Notes: a model not told the origin generated them from the letters alone. DNA of 64,000 nucleotides from Reticulitermes lucifugus (GCA_026260175.1 JAKCWW010000166.1:34396-98395), one strand, 5' to 3'; numbered from the stretch's first letter, positions 44,506 to 56,500 are shown. Translations and numbers: made by a program.

Positions 44506-45424
44506 AGTATCAGTAGGTAATAATTAACATCTTACCCTCGTTTCGTTTGTTGTATTGTGGCAATGTGCAGATGAGTGACACACAGTCGGCTGATGGCAGC
44601 CAAGAACTCATTGTTTCTGCCGTAAAACTGTTTTGCTGGGGAGCAGGTGCCTCCGTTCGATGAGAACCTGCCGGTCTCACTGCCGCTCTTTTGTTTCGTT
44701 GTTTGTGCATTGCGGGCTGAACAGTCTCCTTATGTATTCAGAGCTTCAACTTCTCTGTAGGAAGTACGACATTTGTTCGAATGCTCACAAATAGATTACG
44801 CAAATATTTGGCTTAATATTATTACATGCTATTGAAAGATTCTAACGAAACAAAATATTTGCTGTTCTGCTTCATCAACTTTATTCCTCATACGCTTCTT
44901 TCTTTAAATATTTGTGTAAATAATAAATGAAGTCAGAGTAAGGAAAGCAAAATAACAATCACACTCCATAGGCTATTGTTTCAAAATGAAGCTTCCAAGA
45001 CAACTGAGAACACGGAGTTTAGAAGAGAGTATAGACGTAGCGGGAAAAGAGATAATTACACAAAGTGGAGTTCTATCTTTTATATTCTTCCTAGAAAATT
45101 ATTAGGGTAATTAAATAAGGAATTATGAGATTGGCAAGGTATGTAGGCCAAATGACTAAGATGAGAAATGCCTGAATAAAACCATGAATATACAGTGTGG
45201 GAAAGACGCAGACTTTTGAATGTCAAAGTAGATGGTAAATAGAAAAAATGTGTTATAAATGTTTAAAAGTGTCACTATAGAATTGTATGGAAAAACTGAG
45301 AAAATTAGGGCCGATAATTTAAGACGTGTTTTTTTTTTTTTTGGAAATTAGGGTTGGAGGAGCAGAGAAAAATCCAACAAAGTTTGCAACTTTTCAGATT
45401 TTTCCGGCGGTCGTAATTCACCTT
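44506..45424. other. No recognisable gene
   Basis: A G+C-richer patch at about 44570-44720 has a 66-codon minus frame (44510-44710) without known motifs. Confidence 0.45.
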
Positions 45425-45500
45425 GTTATGTTCCAGATTGTAACACCGTGTGGCCTTGTAGATGGACGGCAAATTTTCTTTAAACATCCTGCCTCTTTAA
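45425..45500 (+). repeat. VTPC-family repeat fragment
   Basis: The plus frame reads MFQIVTPCGLVDGRQIFF. The proximal block only. Confidence 0.55.
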
Positions 45501-46559
45501 TGTTGTCCCCGATACGATTATTCCTCCTCTCTCCGCTCTAACATCTAATTAACCATCTTTCATGTTAATCTGATACAATACGTGACCGATTTGTCATTCT
45601 TCTAACTTCAGTTTTCAAGACGGAAGCAGCATTATGCTCCGAAATATTTTTATCAACCTACAAATATGCATGGTATTGCAATCCACACACTGCCTCTTCT
45701 CTGTTCCAGAGGCGAACAGCAGACAGAGAAGTAAAAAATATGGACTCATATTGTTAGTAGAGGATTGAAGTTTTATTGCATGGGATTTCGTTATACTGTC
45801 ACCCTCTAGAGGGAGGTGGGGATGACACAGTCGCACATGTTAATCTTTATCACCACTTCTCACAGAAATCCAAAGTTACGCCCCGCACTTAAAGCTTGGC
45901 TCAGACTTTTTACATTGCAGACACTAGCTGAGCCGGAAAGAAAGATCTTGGGAAGGAAGAAGAAAAAGTTGAAATTATGGGGAGAGACGTCGTAAAACGT
46001 TGAGTGCAGTGAGTTCCGTCGTAAAGCTGCGTGTGTCCTGCTTAACTACCAAGGACCATTATAATGGCACACTCTGTTTAAGAGGAGATATAACATGGGA
46101 TTTGGACGACTTTAAGTTAGAAGCTTCTTGTTAGAATCGAAGTATATGGCTAAAATTTCATGAGATAAACTTTGTTCAAACTTAACTCATAAATGGTACG
46201 TGAATACTATACGTTATGCGTGTAAGCAACACGTTGCACACCGGTGTTAGGGAAGTTGCCTCGTCATGACAGTAACTATGATCCAGAGGGTTGTGTTTAG
46301 CTTTACTAGTTCGGTCTCATTTAGCCTGAATGTCTTCCGTCTGCTGTACCACGTGAAGATACTTTAAACTGATGTTAAACGGTCTCATGACGGCAGGTTT
46401 ATATGTTATGGCACAGGGAACAATTTCTACACGCATATGTGTAACTTGACTACTGCATTATGTATAGCTTTCATGTTTTGTATATTGTACACTATTACAG
46501 CAAACGACCCTTCCTTGCCTGCGTTTTTTTAAAAATAAACTCTACAGAGGTTCTCAGGC
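45501..46559. other. No recognisable feature
   Basis: Anonymous sequence. Confidence 0.5.
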
Positions 46560-46735
46560 CAGGGATTATGACGATTTATCGTGGTGTGACTCCGTGTAGT
46601 CTGGTGAAAGTTCACCGATCTATTAGGGGAACATGGAGTCTGCGTTACAACAAGGTAAATTTATATAAAATTCATGGCATCATATTTCAAAACACGGCAA
46701 TATTCTGTACAGAAACAGATAAGTTAATGACCGTA
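46560..46735 (+). repeat. VTPC-family repeat, longest open copy
   Basis: The plus frame is open from about 46460 to 46747 and reads YRGVTPCSLVKVHRSIRGTW, then KIHGIIFQNTAIFCTE. Proximal and distal blocks both occur in one frame, about 20 codons apart. No start signal or protein family; a repeat that happens to stay open. Confidence 0.65.
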
Positions 46736-46740
46736 GTAGT

Positions 46741-46830
46741 GTTGTGATAGCTCAGTAGGTATGGCGACTAGGCTGTATTACCGAGGAATCGAGCTTCGAT
46801 TCCGGCAAGGTCAAATATTTTTTTCTCTCT
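46741..46830 (+). repeat. tRNA-like SINE head
   Basis: GTGATAGCTCAGTAGGTATG (A box) and GAGCTTCGATTCCGGCAAGG (B box) at tRNA spacing, followed by a T-rich stretch. The acceptor stem does not pair, so it is not a tRNA gene. The body family is unknown. It starts 6 bp after the VTPC repeat. Confidence 0.65.
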
Positions 46831-46834
46831 CAAA

Positions 46835-49800
46835 CAACATTCAAACAACAACATTCGCTAGGGGCTGAAGCTAAAGTTGCCGGTCCTTGAAGCTGACCAC
46901 TGACTTCATACTCGTATTACTGCCAAGCTGAAGAATATGTAGAGCAGTTTTCTTCATAGCTCGTCTTCACAGTATGTTACTTAAAGTGTTTCCAAAGAAT
47001 TAAGCAGGAGCGGAGAAATATCACTTTGCGCTATGAAACTGGTTATAGCAATCACAACAGAAAAGCTGAAAAACAAAGTTACAAGCGCAGGACAATGAAC
47101 GAAACGATTTTATGTACGACGAATAAATTCAGATTGTAAAACGTTGTGTCTAAATCTGGAATAAGAAAACCATCTGTAAGCATCCAGAGACAACTTTAGA
47201 AAGGAAGTGAAATGCATATGGGAGAGATAACATCTCACATTAAGATGAATCATACACACATACATACTATACTTAGAGCAACTACTATTCCCCTCTCCAT
47301 TAAAATGCTTTTCTTATCTGTGGTTCTGGCATGGGTGAGAAACTTGATTTCTTGTATTAGGGTGGAAGAAAAACTGACGCTCTTAGAGAACAGGGTGCCG
47401 GAGGGCATATTTGAGTTAGAAGGGAAGAAGTGACCAGAGGATGAAAAAAATGCAGAACGAGGCGCTGCATAACTTCCAGTTTTCATCATGCACTTTCAGG
47501 ACGATCAGGTAGAGGATGGTAGGACGGGTCATAGCCGAGAATTTGATACAACGTTGAGTAGGAAAACGTTAAGGGATACGACCTCTTTGGAGACGCGGGA
47601 GAAGATGAGGATAATAATAAAATTGATTTAAAGAAATACGGTTAGGAGGTATGGACTGATAGCTGAAAGTAGGATCCAGTGGTGGGTTCTGTGAACACGG
47701 CAATGAACGCTGGCTTTCTTCAAAGGCGGGAAACTTTGCGCAGGTGAGCTACTCAAGAAGGACATTGAAACATGGAGTTAGTTTATTTCATTAGTATAAA
47801 AGTTTCTCTGCATTATGCATACGAAGGTAAATATTAATAAATGTACCAACTGTTAATATTATATGAATATTGCCGCTAGCCGAATTATATTTTATGTGGG
47901 CCATAACTTCCCCATCCGTGCTGGAGTCGTATGTTAGGGTTCTGCATGTGGGAACATTTAGACGCGACGCATGTAGGGAGCGGTTCAAAGTAATGAAATA
48001 AGCCGGGTCGTTAACGCAGAGTAAACTCACCTGACACTGTTATACGCCGATAGAGAGACCGTCTAATGGTGTCTGCGTGAGTGTGCGTCCCATTTAATTC
48101 ATGTTATGTGAAGCTTACTGAAAATTAACCCACACAAAGTTTAAGTATCACATAGACACGTGTGTTTTGGCTGTTCAATCCTATCAAGCTGGAAATTCAT
48201 CTACATAATATAAAAAATTTTATTTTCCACTTCATATTGAACACACTGCCTTTCCATTACTATTAAACTAATCAGTTAAACCTATTTAAGGATTTAATTG
48301 CTGTTTATTGACAATGAAACAAAACACATAAATATGCCTTGTGGTAATTAAGAAATTCTTAATGTTAAAAGTGATAATATAGTTAACGGCGTGATTTAAA
48401 GAGTTAGCAGATTATTTTAAAAAGATTTTGCGACACTTTTTTACACCGACTAGGTTACCTCACTTCCTTTACCGATGGACTTACGTGGTATTTATGACTA
48501 ATTCTAGGCTAACAGTTGTGTATTGAGCGTATACGCCACGACTAATCCAGTCCTTCTGTTTGCTGAATTGCGTATACAAGTCTGGTAACAAATCTCATGT
48601 TAGGAGGAGTAGAACATGTCAATGAAATCTCTTGATACTAGTACTTTAAGGCAGTACTGAAGCGTTGTTCATCGCTAAAGGAATTTCTTTAAAACAGGTT
48701 AATTATACTACTACCCACGAACAAATAGCAACAAATAATATAGAACGCCCTCTTACTGTACGATATGTTACTGTGTAACAATGCTCACGAATGACGCTGA
48801 TCGTAATTTCAGACTACCGGTACTTAGAATATTCTTGTAGCTGCAATCTCCTTTAACACTCTCTAATTGTTAACTGTGGTTTAACATTCAATATACTCCC
48901 AATATAAGGAGCGGCTACGTATAAGATTCGGCCAGAAAGCACTGCCTCCACTGGTGAGTCAACGAAGGGGAAATAACGCAAGACTCACGCTGGCGTGGAG
49001 GTTGTGTTTTCAAAGCATATAAAAGCGATTCACCTGCCCATGGTCGCAACAAGCTTATATCAATTTTTTCCATTAAGATTCCGTTTTTGAATAGCAATAA
49101 AGTTAGATTTCAGTTTCTAGTAAATGAGGGGGTTTTCGGACTGATGCGGTGACCAATTAAATTATTCGACACTCCACACAGTGTTGATATCAAATGGAAA
49201 AGTCGTCCAAATCCAGTCATAGTATACATTATTGTATTTTGACCAAAAGTGATGAGCAATTTTCATCTATTTGGTGTGAACTACATTAACCGGTCGCTGG
49301 TCTTTTTTACATAGTAACAACAACAACAACTACAACAAAATGTGAATGCCACTCTTAAACTTGACATTAAATTTAACTTTATTGATAGACACACATTACA
49401 ATTGTTTTACATTCATTTATTGAGACATTTCATAATTCTTACAACTGCACACGACGCATAACAACGAGCAGGTTTTTTTAGTATTTTCAAAGCAGTAGAC
49501 AGGAAAATCACTTTAACGTATGAGCTACTTCATCAGACATCATAAACCACAGCGAGGTTTCACTTCCTATTCTCGCTGTTACGAATCTTTTCCGATCAGA
49601 ACATGTTTTGTCAAATACGCATCATTGGATAAAGTACATTTCATCTACTCAAGTATAATAAGGGCGTAATGGGACAATTAAAAGCTCGAGAAATTCCTAT
49701 GTTGGCAGAATCAGAAGTCTGACAAGCTTAAAGCATTAAGTGTCTTGTGCTCACAGGCGTGTTTAGCCTTTACTTCATAAAATAGCCCTTCGGTTCCTCC

Positions 49801-50254
49801 AAGCTGGGATACTTGAAGTCGCTGCCAGCCGGCGGACGGCTGACTACAGGTGTGACATGGAGGTTACAGCATTCACCATTTAATTTGAAGGTTGTCTGCA
49901 AATCCTCAGAGCCCGGCAGGATACGCCGAGAAGTGAAGTTAGTAATGCAAATATCTGCTTCAAACAGCAATGCTTTTGCAACGAATTAGTTGCTAATTAT
50001 GCCAAAGTTAACGTTCTCAATAATTCCCCATCTTCTAAATTCACAAAAAACTAGTGTCATTTAGATGATAACATACATAACCCACTTAACTAATCTTGAT
50101 TATAATTTTCTTAACTTACTTGATTTTTTTGTCTTTTTCAATTTAACCTATCAGTTCTTTTTTGTGCCAGAAACAATAAGCTACTAGATTGCCCTCAGAG
50201 CTGCTTAATGATATTACTTATCCATTTAAACGATGTGTCTTTGTTCCTTAGATG
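46835..50254. other. Long anonymous stretch
   Basis: Over 3.4 kb with no recognisable gene or repeat beyond an (ACA)n run at about 49317-49337. A possible but poor hammerhead-like phrase lies at about 49520-49545. Open frames remain under 80 codons. Confidence 0.5.
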
Positions 50255-50320
50255 TATTTTGTTTCTGGATTTAAAATATGTCTGTATATTTTAGGGCTGA
50301 TAAAGCCCCATCATCGACAC
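50255..50320 (-). repeat. Hammerhead-like module, copy k
   Basis: Minus strand: TGTC, GATGA (two bases of the CTGATGA box lost), T, a perfect GGGCT/AGCCC hairpin, TAAAATATAC, A, GACA. TGTC and GACA (plus 50316-50319 with 50279-50282) pair. Recognisable mainly from the hairpin and pairing flanks. Confidence 0.4.
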
Positions 50321-50408
50321 TTTCTGGCAATTTTATACCTTTCATCACTCCACGATCCGTCTCAAAAATGAAGCAAATCTTGCCCACAACATCCATATAA
50401 TTCGTTAA

Positions 50409-50548
50409 TTGATACAGGTAGAGCAAACAGTCTACCTTGCTTCAGAGGCAAAGTCCGACTATCCCGTGCGGGTCGCTTAGTCTTTCTAGGCGGCCCGACT
50501 TCAGCTTCTGCTGATGTGACGTTACAGACTGCAGATGTGACCTCATTA
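50409..50548 (+). repeat. Direct repeat, copy 1
   Basis: CCCGTGCGGGTCGCTTAGTC, TAGGCGGCCCGACTTCAGCT, GCTGATGTGACGTTACAGAC and TGCAGATGT align with 51402-51543. The pair brackets the inverted dimer at 51080-51306. Unknown class. Confidence 0.65.
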
Positions 50549-50949
50549 CCAGCCCCAGTGCTACTTCAACCCCCGGCGTTCATAGTCCACTAATGCTCAA
50601 ATATTTTCAATATAAGTGTCATGTAAGAGTTACCAGACGCAAATGCTCGTTGTGACCGTTGGATTCACCGCCTAATACAACTACTAGGCCAACTACCGTA
50701 TTAAACTACGTACGCAGTGTACTACTACTCATAAAAATAAGGAATTTTTGTATATATGTCTGCAATCACATGCCGTTTCACAAAGCGCAGGATGTTGATA
50801 CATTTGGACGGCGATTTTACGATAGAATTAAATATCAAAGAGATCAGCTGGAATATTTCGCCACGTCACTGGGTAATCGGTTCTAAAAATTTAGAACTAC
50901 TTCCTTGTCTCGAAACGTCGGATATCGATAGTAGTCTCTATAGGTTAGG

Positions 50950-51010
50950 AACCGAAGATCCAGTGATGCGGCGTCATATCACAGAAGAAGGGAAAATTGA
51001 ACTTCCTCTC
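50950..51010 (+). repeat. VTPC-family repeat, distal scrap
   Basis: ATGCGGCGTCATATCACAGA, then AGAAGGGAAA, resembles the family's RRHIPED segment. Confidence 0.35.
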
Positions 51011-51079
51011 TTACAGCACTCACACCAATCGTCTGACAGCCTTCAAAATACTCAATAAAATTATATCTATCTATTAACC

Positions 51080-51306
51080 AGTAATTGCACTAGTTAACAC
51101 ATATAAGTTTATTATCTCAGCATGTTTCGGCTATTGATATTTGCCAACTTAAGGATTACCATTTCGTAAAGGAAGTATATGGTGTTAAATCATATCTTCG
51201 TCAACAGTAAATGTTAAGTGGTATATTATAAAGCAACAATAAGAATATCAATAGCCGAAACATGTTGGAGTAATAATCTTCTGTACGTAACTAGTACAAT
51301 TACTTG
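51080..51306. repeat. Inverted dimer with hammerhead-like modules
   Basis: The left arm (51080-51142) and right arm (51240-51306) are about 80% complementary. Both carry AATATCAATAGCCGAAACATG. Behind the left copy a TGGC..GCC hairpin remains, but the CTGATGA box has become CTTAAGT. The distal ends (GCAATTAC / CAATTACTTGG) point outward, as in 5566-6203. The central part is about 100 bp. Confidence 0.65.
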
Positions 51307-51401
51307 GTAATAGTTATAATATCGCATATATATTGCACGGAAAATTTATAATATCACTCAAGAAAATGTTCCATGCACGCCCGTATAGTTCATCAATTGT
51401 T

Positions 51402-51543
51402 ACAGCTGTAGCCAACACTTGCCTCGCTTCATTGGCACCCAGACCCACTGCCCTGTACGGGCCGCTTAGACTCCTTAGGCGGCCAGGCTTCCATTTCCGA
51501 TTCCGCTGAGGTGAGGTTATAGACTGTTGATGTACAGATTTTC
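51402..51543 (+). repeat. Direct repeat, copy 2
   Basis: Partner of 50409-50548: CCCTGTACGGGCCGCTTAGA, TTAGGCGGCCAGGCTTCC, GCTGAGGTGAGGTTATAGAC and TGTTGATGT. Confidence 0.65.
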
Positions 51544-52214
51544 AGAAGTTTACGTAGGTTTTGTTTAGGTGAAAGTTTTCTGGGTTATTACACAGTGTAG
51601 GATAATAAGTTTGTTCCTACGTTTCAGTGTGCCTACTGAGGCCTTATCGGCGCTGGTGCTGCTGTGGTGAGTAAAATTTACTTTCAGATAAGCCTGAAAT
51701 ATAAAACTTCGTTTCGACGAGACAAAAGGGGAGCATTGAAAGTATTTGAAAGGGAAGTAGGGAGAGTGAAAAGAAACTGAAGAAGGGAAACTGTTCAGAG
51801 TTAAACTAGCACAGTGAAATGGTCCAGAGATATAAAGCAGCTTTTAGTACCTGGTAAAACTGAGTAGATATTTCCCTTAACCCTTTGCCTGATTGAAGGG
51901 AAGTCATAATTTCGGAAAAGGTGTTTTAATTTTTATTTTAAACACAGGACAATGTACAAAGGTCGCAGGCTGAATGATTCCAGATGTGAACTTAATGTTC
52001 AGTGTCCTGCGGGTCTCAAGTCCTATAAATAAAATATGTATATACATTTTAAATTTAATTTTAATATTTTCAGATCCCGCACAAAAACGTAACGGTTTTT
52101 GAAATTAATTAGAGTGACAACTAAAATTTAGTTTAATTGGATGATAATATTAAAAATTATAATAAATAGACTTTGCAATTGTTGCCTGTACCAGGTGCAG
52201 CTGGTTGTCATGTG
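51544..52214. other. No recognisable feature
   Basis: AT-rich anonymous sequence. Confidence 0.5.
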
Positions 52215-52228
52215 GTTTCCATAGCAAC
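52215..52228 (+). promoter_or_regulatory. RFX X-box-like site
   Basis: GTTTCCATAGCAAC fits the RFX X-box consensus (RYYNYY, spacer, RRNRAC) at every position. RFX factors drive ciliary genes in sensory neurons of insects. No gene is recognised next to it, and CCATAGCAAC-like words also occur in the repeats at 62.7-63.2 kb. Confidence 0.3.
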
Positions 52229-52339
52229 AGGCAGCTTATTGTGTAGCTGGAGCGGACAGTTCGATATGTTAGTTCAATAGCTTTGTGAGCTGCGGCCAGG
52301 TGCGAAATGTAATATCATGCATTTTATTCCGCAGTGATA

Positions 52340-52630
52340 CTGAGAAGCTTCCGTTCGTCTGTTTCCTTTACTTTCCTGTGTCTTCATTCAATCCTTCCTT
52401 TTTTCGGTTTTAGATTCCTTATCTCTTTGAGTTCTTTATTTCTTCCTTCTTTACTTGGTTAATTTCATTCTTCTTTCTATCTTCATGCCTTACTTTTTCC
52501 TTGATTTGTTCCCTCATTCATTTCTGTCTTTATTTTATTCTCATTTATTACTTCCTTACGTCCTTCCAATCCTTCTTAGTTCCTTTCTTAATTTGTTTCT
52601 CCAATTCTTCTCCTTTTCTTTGTTTCATTG
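52340..52630 (+). repeat. Polypyrimidine tract
   Basis: About 290 bp dominated by TTCC, TTCT and TTTC words on the plus strand with few purines, giving strong strand asymmetry. It could form triplex DNA. No repeat unit is fixed. Confidence 0.8.
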
Positions 52631-52654
52631 TTTACTCTTTTCACCAAACATCAT

Positions 52655-52800
52655 CACGGTGTAATTAGCATTCCTACTCTGCTTTTGGGTGGTCCCAAAT
52701 TTGAATCTCACCCCGAAAATCGGAAATCCCGACGTTTTCTCGTGGGGTTTCAAAGTTCTTCCATGAAGACGTTCGAGTAATGTTTCAGTGCCTCCTGCCA
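52655..52800 (+). repeat. tRNA-like SINE, decayed
   Basis: GTGTAATTAGCATTCCTACT (A box) and CCCAAATTTGAATCTCACC (B box), followed by CCGAAAATCGGAAATCCCG and TTTTCTCGTGGGGTTTC. Pol III promoter spacing is right. The family is not otherwise seen in the window. Confidence 0.5.
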
Positions 52801-52894
52801 TCGCTGTCACATCAAACCTGCTGCCCGGCTAGTCTAAAGAACCCTGAATTTTGAAGCTCCCAGCTGAGAGGTATCTATTTTATTTAGCTCTTGA

Positions 52895-52950
52895 TGGTAT
52901 ACTTAACGACGTCGTCAGTATCTGGAACTCAAACCACAGGATGAGTAATG
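52895..52950 (+). repeat. TTAACGACG-type repeat fragment
   Basis: ATACTTAACGACGTCGTCAG, then CTGGAACTCAAACCACAGG. Related to 36588-36640. Confidence 0.4.
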
Positions 52951-53622
52951 CGTAATAAACAGTAAAATGTGGAAGGAAAGACACTGGTTAAGGCACTAAA
53001 ATTTATCAGCCTGCAGAGACTAAAGAAATCACAAAACAATAATTACTACGGAAGGGTTTTGGTTCAGATTTGAAGTCTGAACTTCCAGAACTAGAAGCAA
53101 GATTATTAACCATTCCAACAACATATATGAGAGCAGCATTTAATTATACATTCGAAAATACTGAAGGTTAAAAATACTGGGAGCCCTGCCTTCACGACTA
53201 CTCTAAGCCTTCATAGCATGGTATTCAGGTAAAAAGAGAAAGAGAATATTACTCTACCGTTCGGCTGAAGTCACCAATGTTAATTGTGCAGCATGACCAG
53301 CAAACCGGGCAATTTGTATCTGAACGTTGGCAGCCCTGTAATCAGGCCATGGTGGGTGAATATCATTATTTCCATTCGATTATGTAGTCAGTAATTTTAC
53401 ACATTCTCCTTTGAACACGCGAAATGTATTTCAATTTCATTTTCTCCCTGTAAACCGATGTAAATCGATTTGAATTTGTGTCGAAGTGTTATTGCGATTT
53501 GAACATGGTCACGCAGTGCGACTGAATGCGAAATTTCAAAAACAGCGCTGCACATACGTTCCACGAAGCTTCTGAATTCTAACAAATGAAGTTCCCAACT
53601 CACTGACTGTATGGTTTATGGT
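52951..53622. other. No recognisable feature
   Basis: Anonymous sequence. A 68-codon minus frame (53397-53603) shows no known motif. Confidence 0.5.
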
Positions 53623-53720
53623 ATTTGTTGAGAAGTTAATAGTAGCTCAACTGGGACATAAATTCCTCACTCCGTATAGGATGTGAAGGTTCATTATCCG
53701 TTTCAAAAATCGTGTTATTA
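53623..53720 (+). repeat. Dispersed repeat, GSLP-type, copy 2
   Basis: TTGTTGAGAAGTTAATAGTA, CTCAACTGG, AAATTCCTCAC, GAAGGTTCATTATCCG. Partner of 2532-2670. Confidence 0.5.
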
Positions 53721-53724
53721 AGTC

Positions 53725-56261
53725 CAGAACACACTGATGATGATTCTCGTATACGCACGTAAGCTACCCTCAGACTTTAAAGCATAGAGCTACTACAAGA
53801 TCAGTAAAAAAAGTAGTGGAAAATTACTATGTCTAATTTTCTTCAAATCCTTTGGCCTGTATCCCGATACGATCAAGGTCTGTAATAATTAATGAATATA
53901 AAAATGAGGACTGCACACAGTTAGATAATATAGTAGTGATGACTGTACATAATTATACCATACGCTAGCCAGTTTCTAAAAATACACTTCAAAGTTACAA
54001 ATTCCCAATACGTTGAATTTCCCAGACAAAATTTCAGTGTTAAATAACGCAGCCATATTTGTATGTAATTTTTAACAACATGTATCCTTACTTTAGGTAA
54101 AATGTAATTATTTCTACGATCTATCTCCAAACAAAATACCACATGTCTAGCTCCAAAGTTAATTAGTTACTGCCGTAAGAATCAAGAGGTAAACACAAAT
54201 TTCATGCTGCTACAATGTTTTGTTTTACATTACAAAACCATAAAAACATTCACATATTACATATTACGTATATAACACAAACATTTTATATACGTGTATT
54301 AAGTAGCAGTGTTAGTATGCTTTTACTTCGAAATTTTCATGGTCACCAAATAATATTTTGGTGGTACAAAATAAATATCTACCAGCACGATACTCGTAAC
54401 AATTTTCACAGTTCAACATGTATCAGGACGGAAGACATAGGAACACATAAGTTTGAAGAGGCCTTTCGTCTGTTTTTGGCAGGTTCGAATGAGGAGTTAC
54501 TACAAAGATTCTGTAATGAATGACTGATAGTTTGTACATATTTTTTGTGAAATTTTCCATTTATTCCATTTATTGTATAGACTGTACATAAAATGCTTAG
54601 CAGCGTGCAGCCCGACTCTACAAAGTAAGCGCAGCCTTATAAGGTAAAGAAGCTAAGTAGATGATTTGATTGGCTGCTTTAGGGAAGTCCTTATATGGAT
54701 ATAATTGGCGTCTAGCGATTTTATTGTTTGTTTAATCTGAAGATCTGATGGTCAGGTGATAAGTCCACCACACCCTAGAGTGACGATAATTACGCCTATA
54801 TATAGAAGTGCGGCCACCACACAAGCGTCTTTTGGCTACAAGTTTTTTTTTTGTTATTGTCTTTTGGCTACAAGGTTTTGGTCTTTTGGTTTTTTGGATT
54901 GTGTTTACTGTAACGACGAGTTACATTGGGATTATACGGCGGCAGTGCTAAGTTTGGTAAAAGAGCTATACTTTTAATAAGTGCTACCTTTTTTTGAATG
55001 CTACACTTTGAAAGAAGTGTTACAAAGTTTTAGCTTATTTGTGAGCTACACTTATAAAGTGCTAAACTTTGTTTAAGCTCAATACGTGATTTAAGTTTTT
55101 CACTACATTATTAAAGTGTTACACCACCAAGTTTGTTTATTGGTGAAAATATGATTTGTAAGGTCATATTTATACACAGTAAGCGGGTGTAGTAAGTTAC
55201 AAAAAATTACCCATTGGGAGTAGGAAATCGGGACTGACAATATTAATTAACAGCCTACATAATAAATTCGAAATTATTGAAATTACAGTGACCACAATAA
55301 TTTTAAATAGTTTTGCACTTGTGACGTTGCACAAGGGCTGTGTGTTGGCCAGTACCAGTAGAAATTAGTGTACGGGTTAACATTGTTAAAGTAGGCAAGG
55401 AATAGCGTGTGTGAACGGTTGCAAAACTCAGTGTATAGACAGTCTATGTTATTAAACCGGTAGTACCACACCAAGCTATTTGCAAATCAGTCAGAGACGC
55501 TGTTCCACCTCGTCTGTAGACTCTGGGAAATACTTCGTCAGCATTGATAACGCTGGCTGGTGGCAGCTTCTACCGATAATAATTTTACACGCTACCGAAT
55601 AGAAAGAGTAATCCAATAGGCCCTCGGTCACGTTAACCGAAACGCGGCCTCTCCCAGCATTGACTAGAGAGACACCCCATTATAATTCTTGTAGCTACGC
55701 CATATTTGTATATCCGCCTCTAAGAACCCGAGAATCTCTAAACGGATTTTCATGACAATTTGTCGCGCACAGTTGCTGACATCCTGTGACACATATCAGT
55801 TTTGCTAAAACAGTGACAGCACGGTGTGTTTAATGACAGACTAAGAAACGGACGACTGGTGTTCGACTGCAGGCAGAGGAAAGAGAAGCTTCCGCCCCCC
55901 CTCCAATGTCCAGATAGAATGTAGGGTCAACCCAGCCTCCTGTAAAAGCGGCACAGAAGAACATTTCTCTGAAAATAATGCGGACGGAACAATATTATCA
56001 TCTGGTGATGACATTTCACGCTGGAACTTGTAGTAATGCTTCAATGATAAATTATTTGATGTTAGGTGTGTCTGAATAAAACATATAGCAAATCAAAATA
56101 GATGACTTTCAAGTGATGAAAAAATTACGTTATTTACTTTTTTCACTTTCATGCCAATTTCGGTTAACTCTGAAACACTTACGTAAAATGTATATGCAGA
56201 CATGCACGATTATTGGTGCGAGCAACGTGAAAAGTGTAAAAGTTGTCTCTGTGCACGTCAT
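53725..56261. other. Long anonymous stretch
   Basis: No recognisable gene or repeat. About 54960-55120 repeats the words GTGTTACA, GTGCTA and AGCTACACTT loosely, suggesting local slippage. Confidence 0.5.
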
Positions 56262-56500
56262 GACACCATATACAGACAGTGGAAGTATAGCTCCACTCAT
56301 TCTTAACCTCGGCACTAGATGGACGTGAGTGGTCAACTTCACGCCCCAGCTGTTTTACCACCGGGAAAGAACCCGATACCAATTGAATAGGAGGCTGTGT
56401 TTGGCCCCAGAGGCTGTCTGGATAGCTTTTGGGGAAGATATAATCTCTTGCCCCTACCGTGGATTTGAACCCCGGACCGTCTAGCAATGTTTCAAACAGA
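56262..56500 (-). repeat. tRNA-derived SINE, family A
   Basis: Minus strand from about 56500: a worn head with GGTCCGGGGTTCAAATCCAC (B box), then CAAGAGATTATATCTTCCCC, CCAGACAGCCTCTGGGGCC, GGTATCGGGTTCTTTCCCGG, GGCGTGAAGTTGACCACTCA, GTCCATCTAGTGCCGAGGTT and AAGAATGAGTGGAGCTATAC. Its pseudo-peptide SSAEVKNEWSYTST is the form I recall from insect databases. Confidence 0.8.

Noticed and set aside
49515-49560. CTGATGAAGTAGC phrase on the minus strand as a module copy
   Set aside because: The GAAAC part and distal end are missing; too little remains to call.
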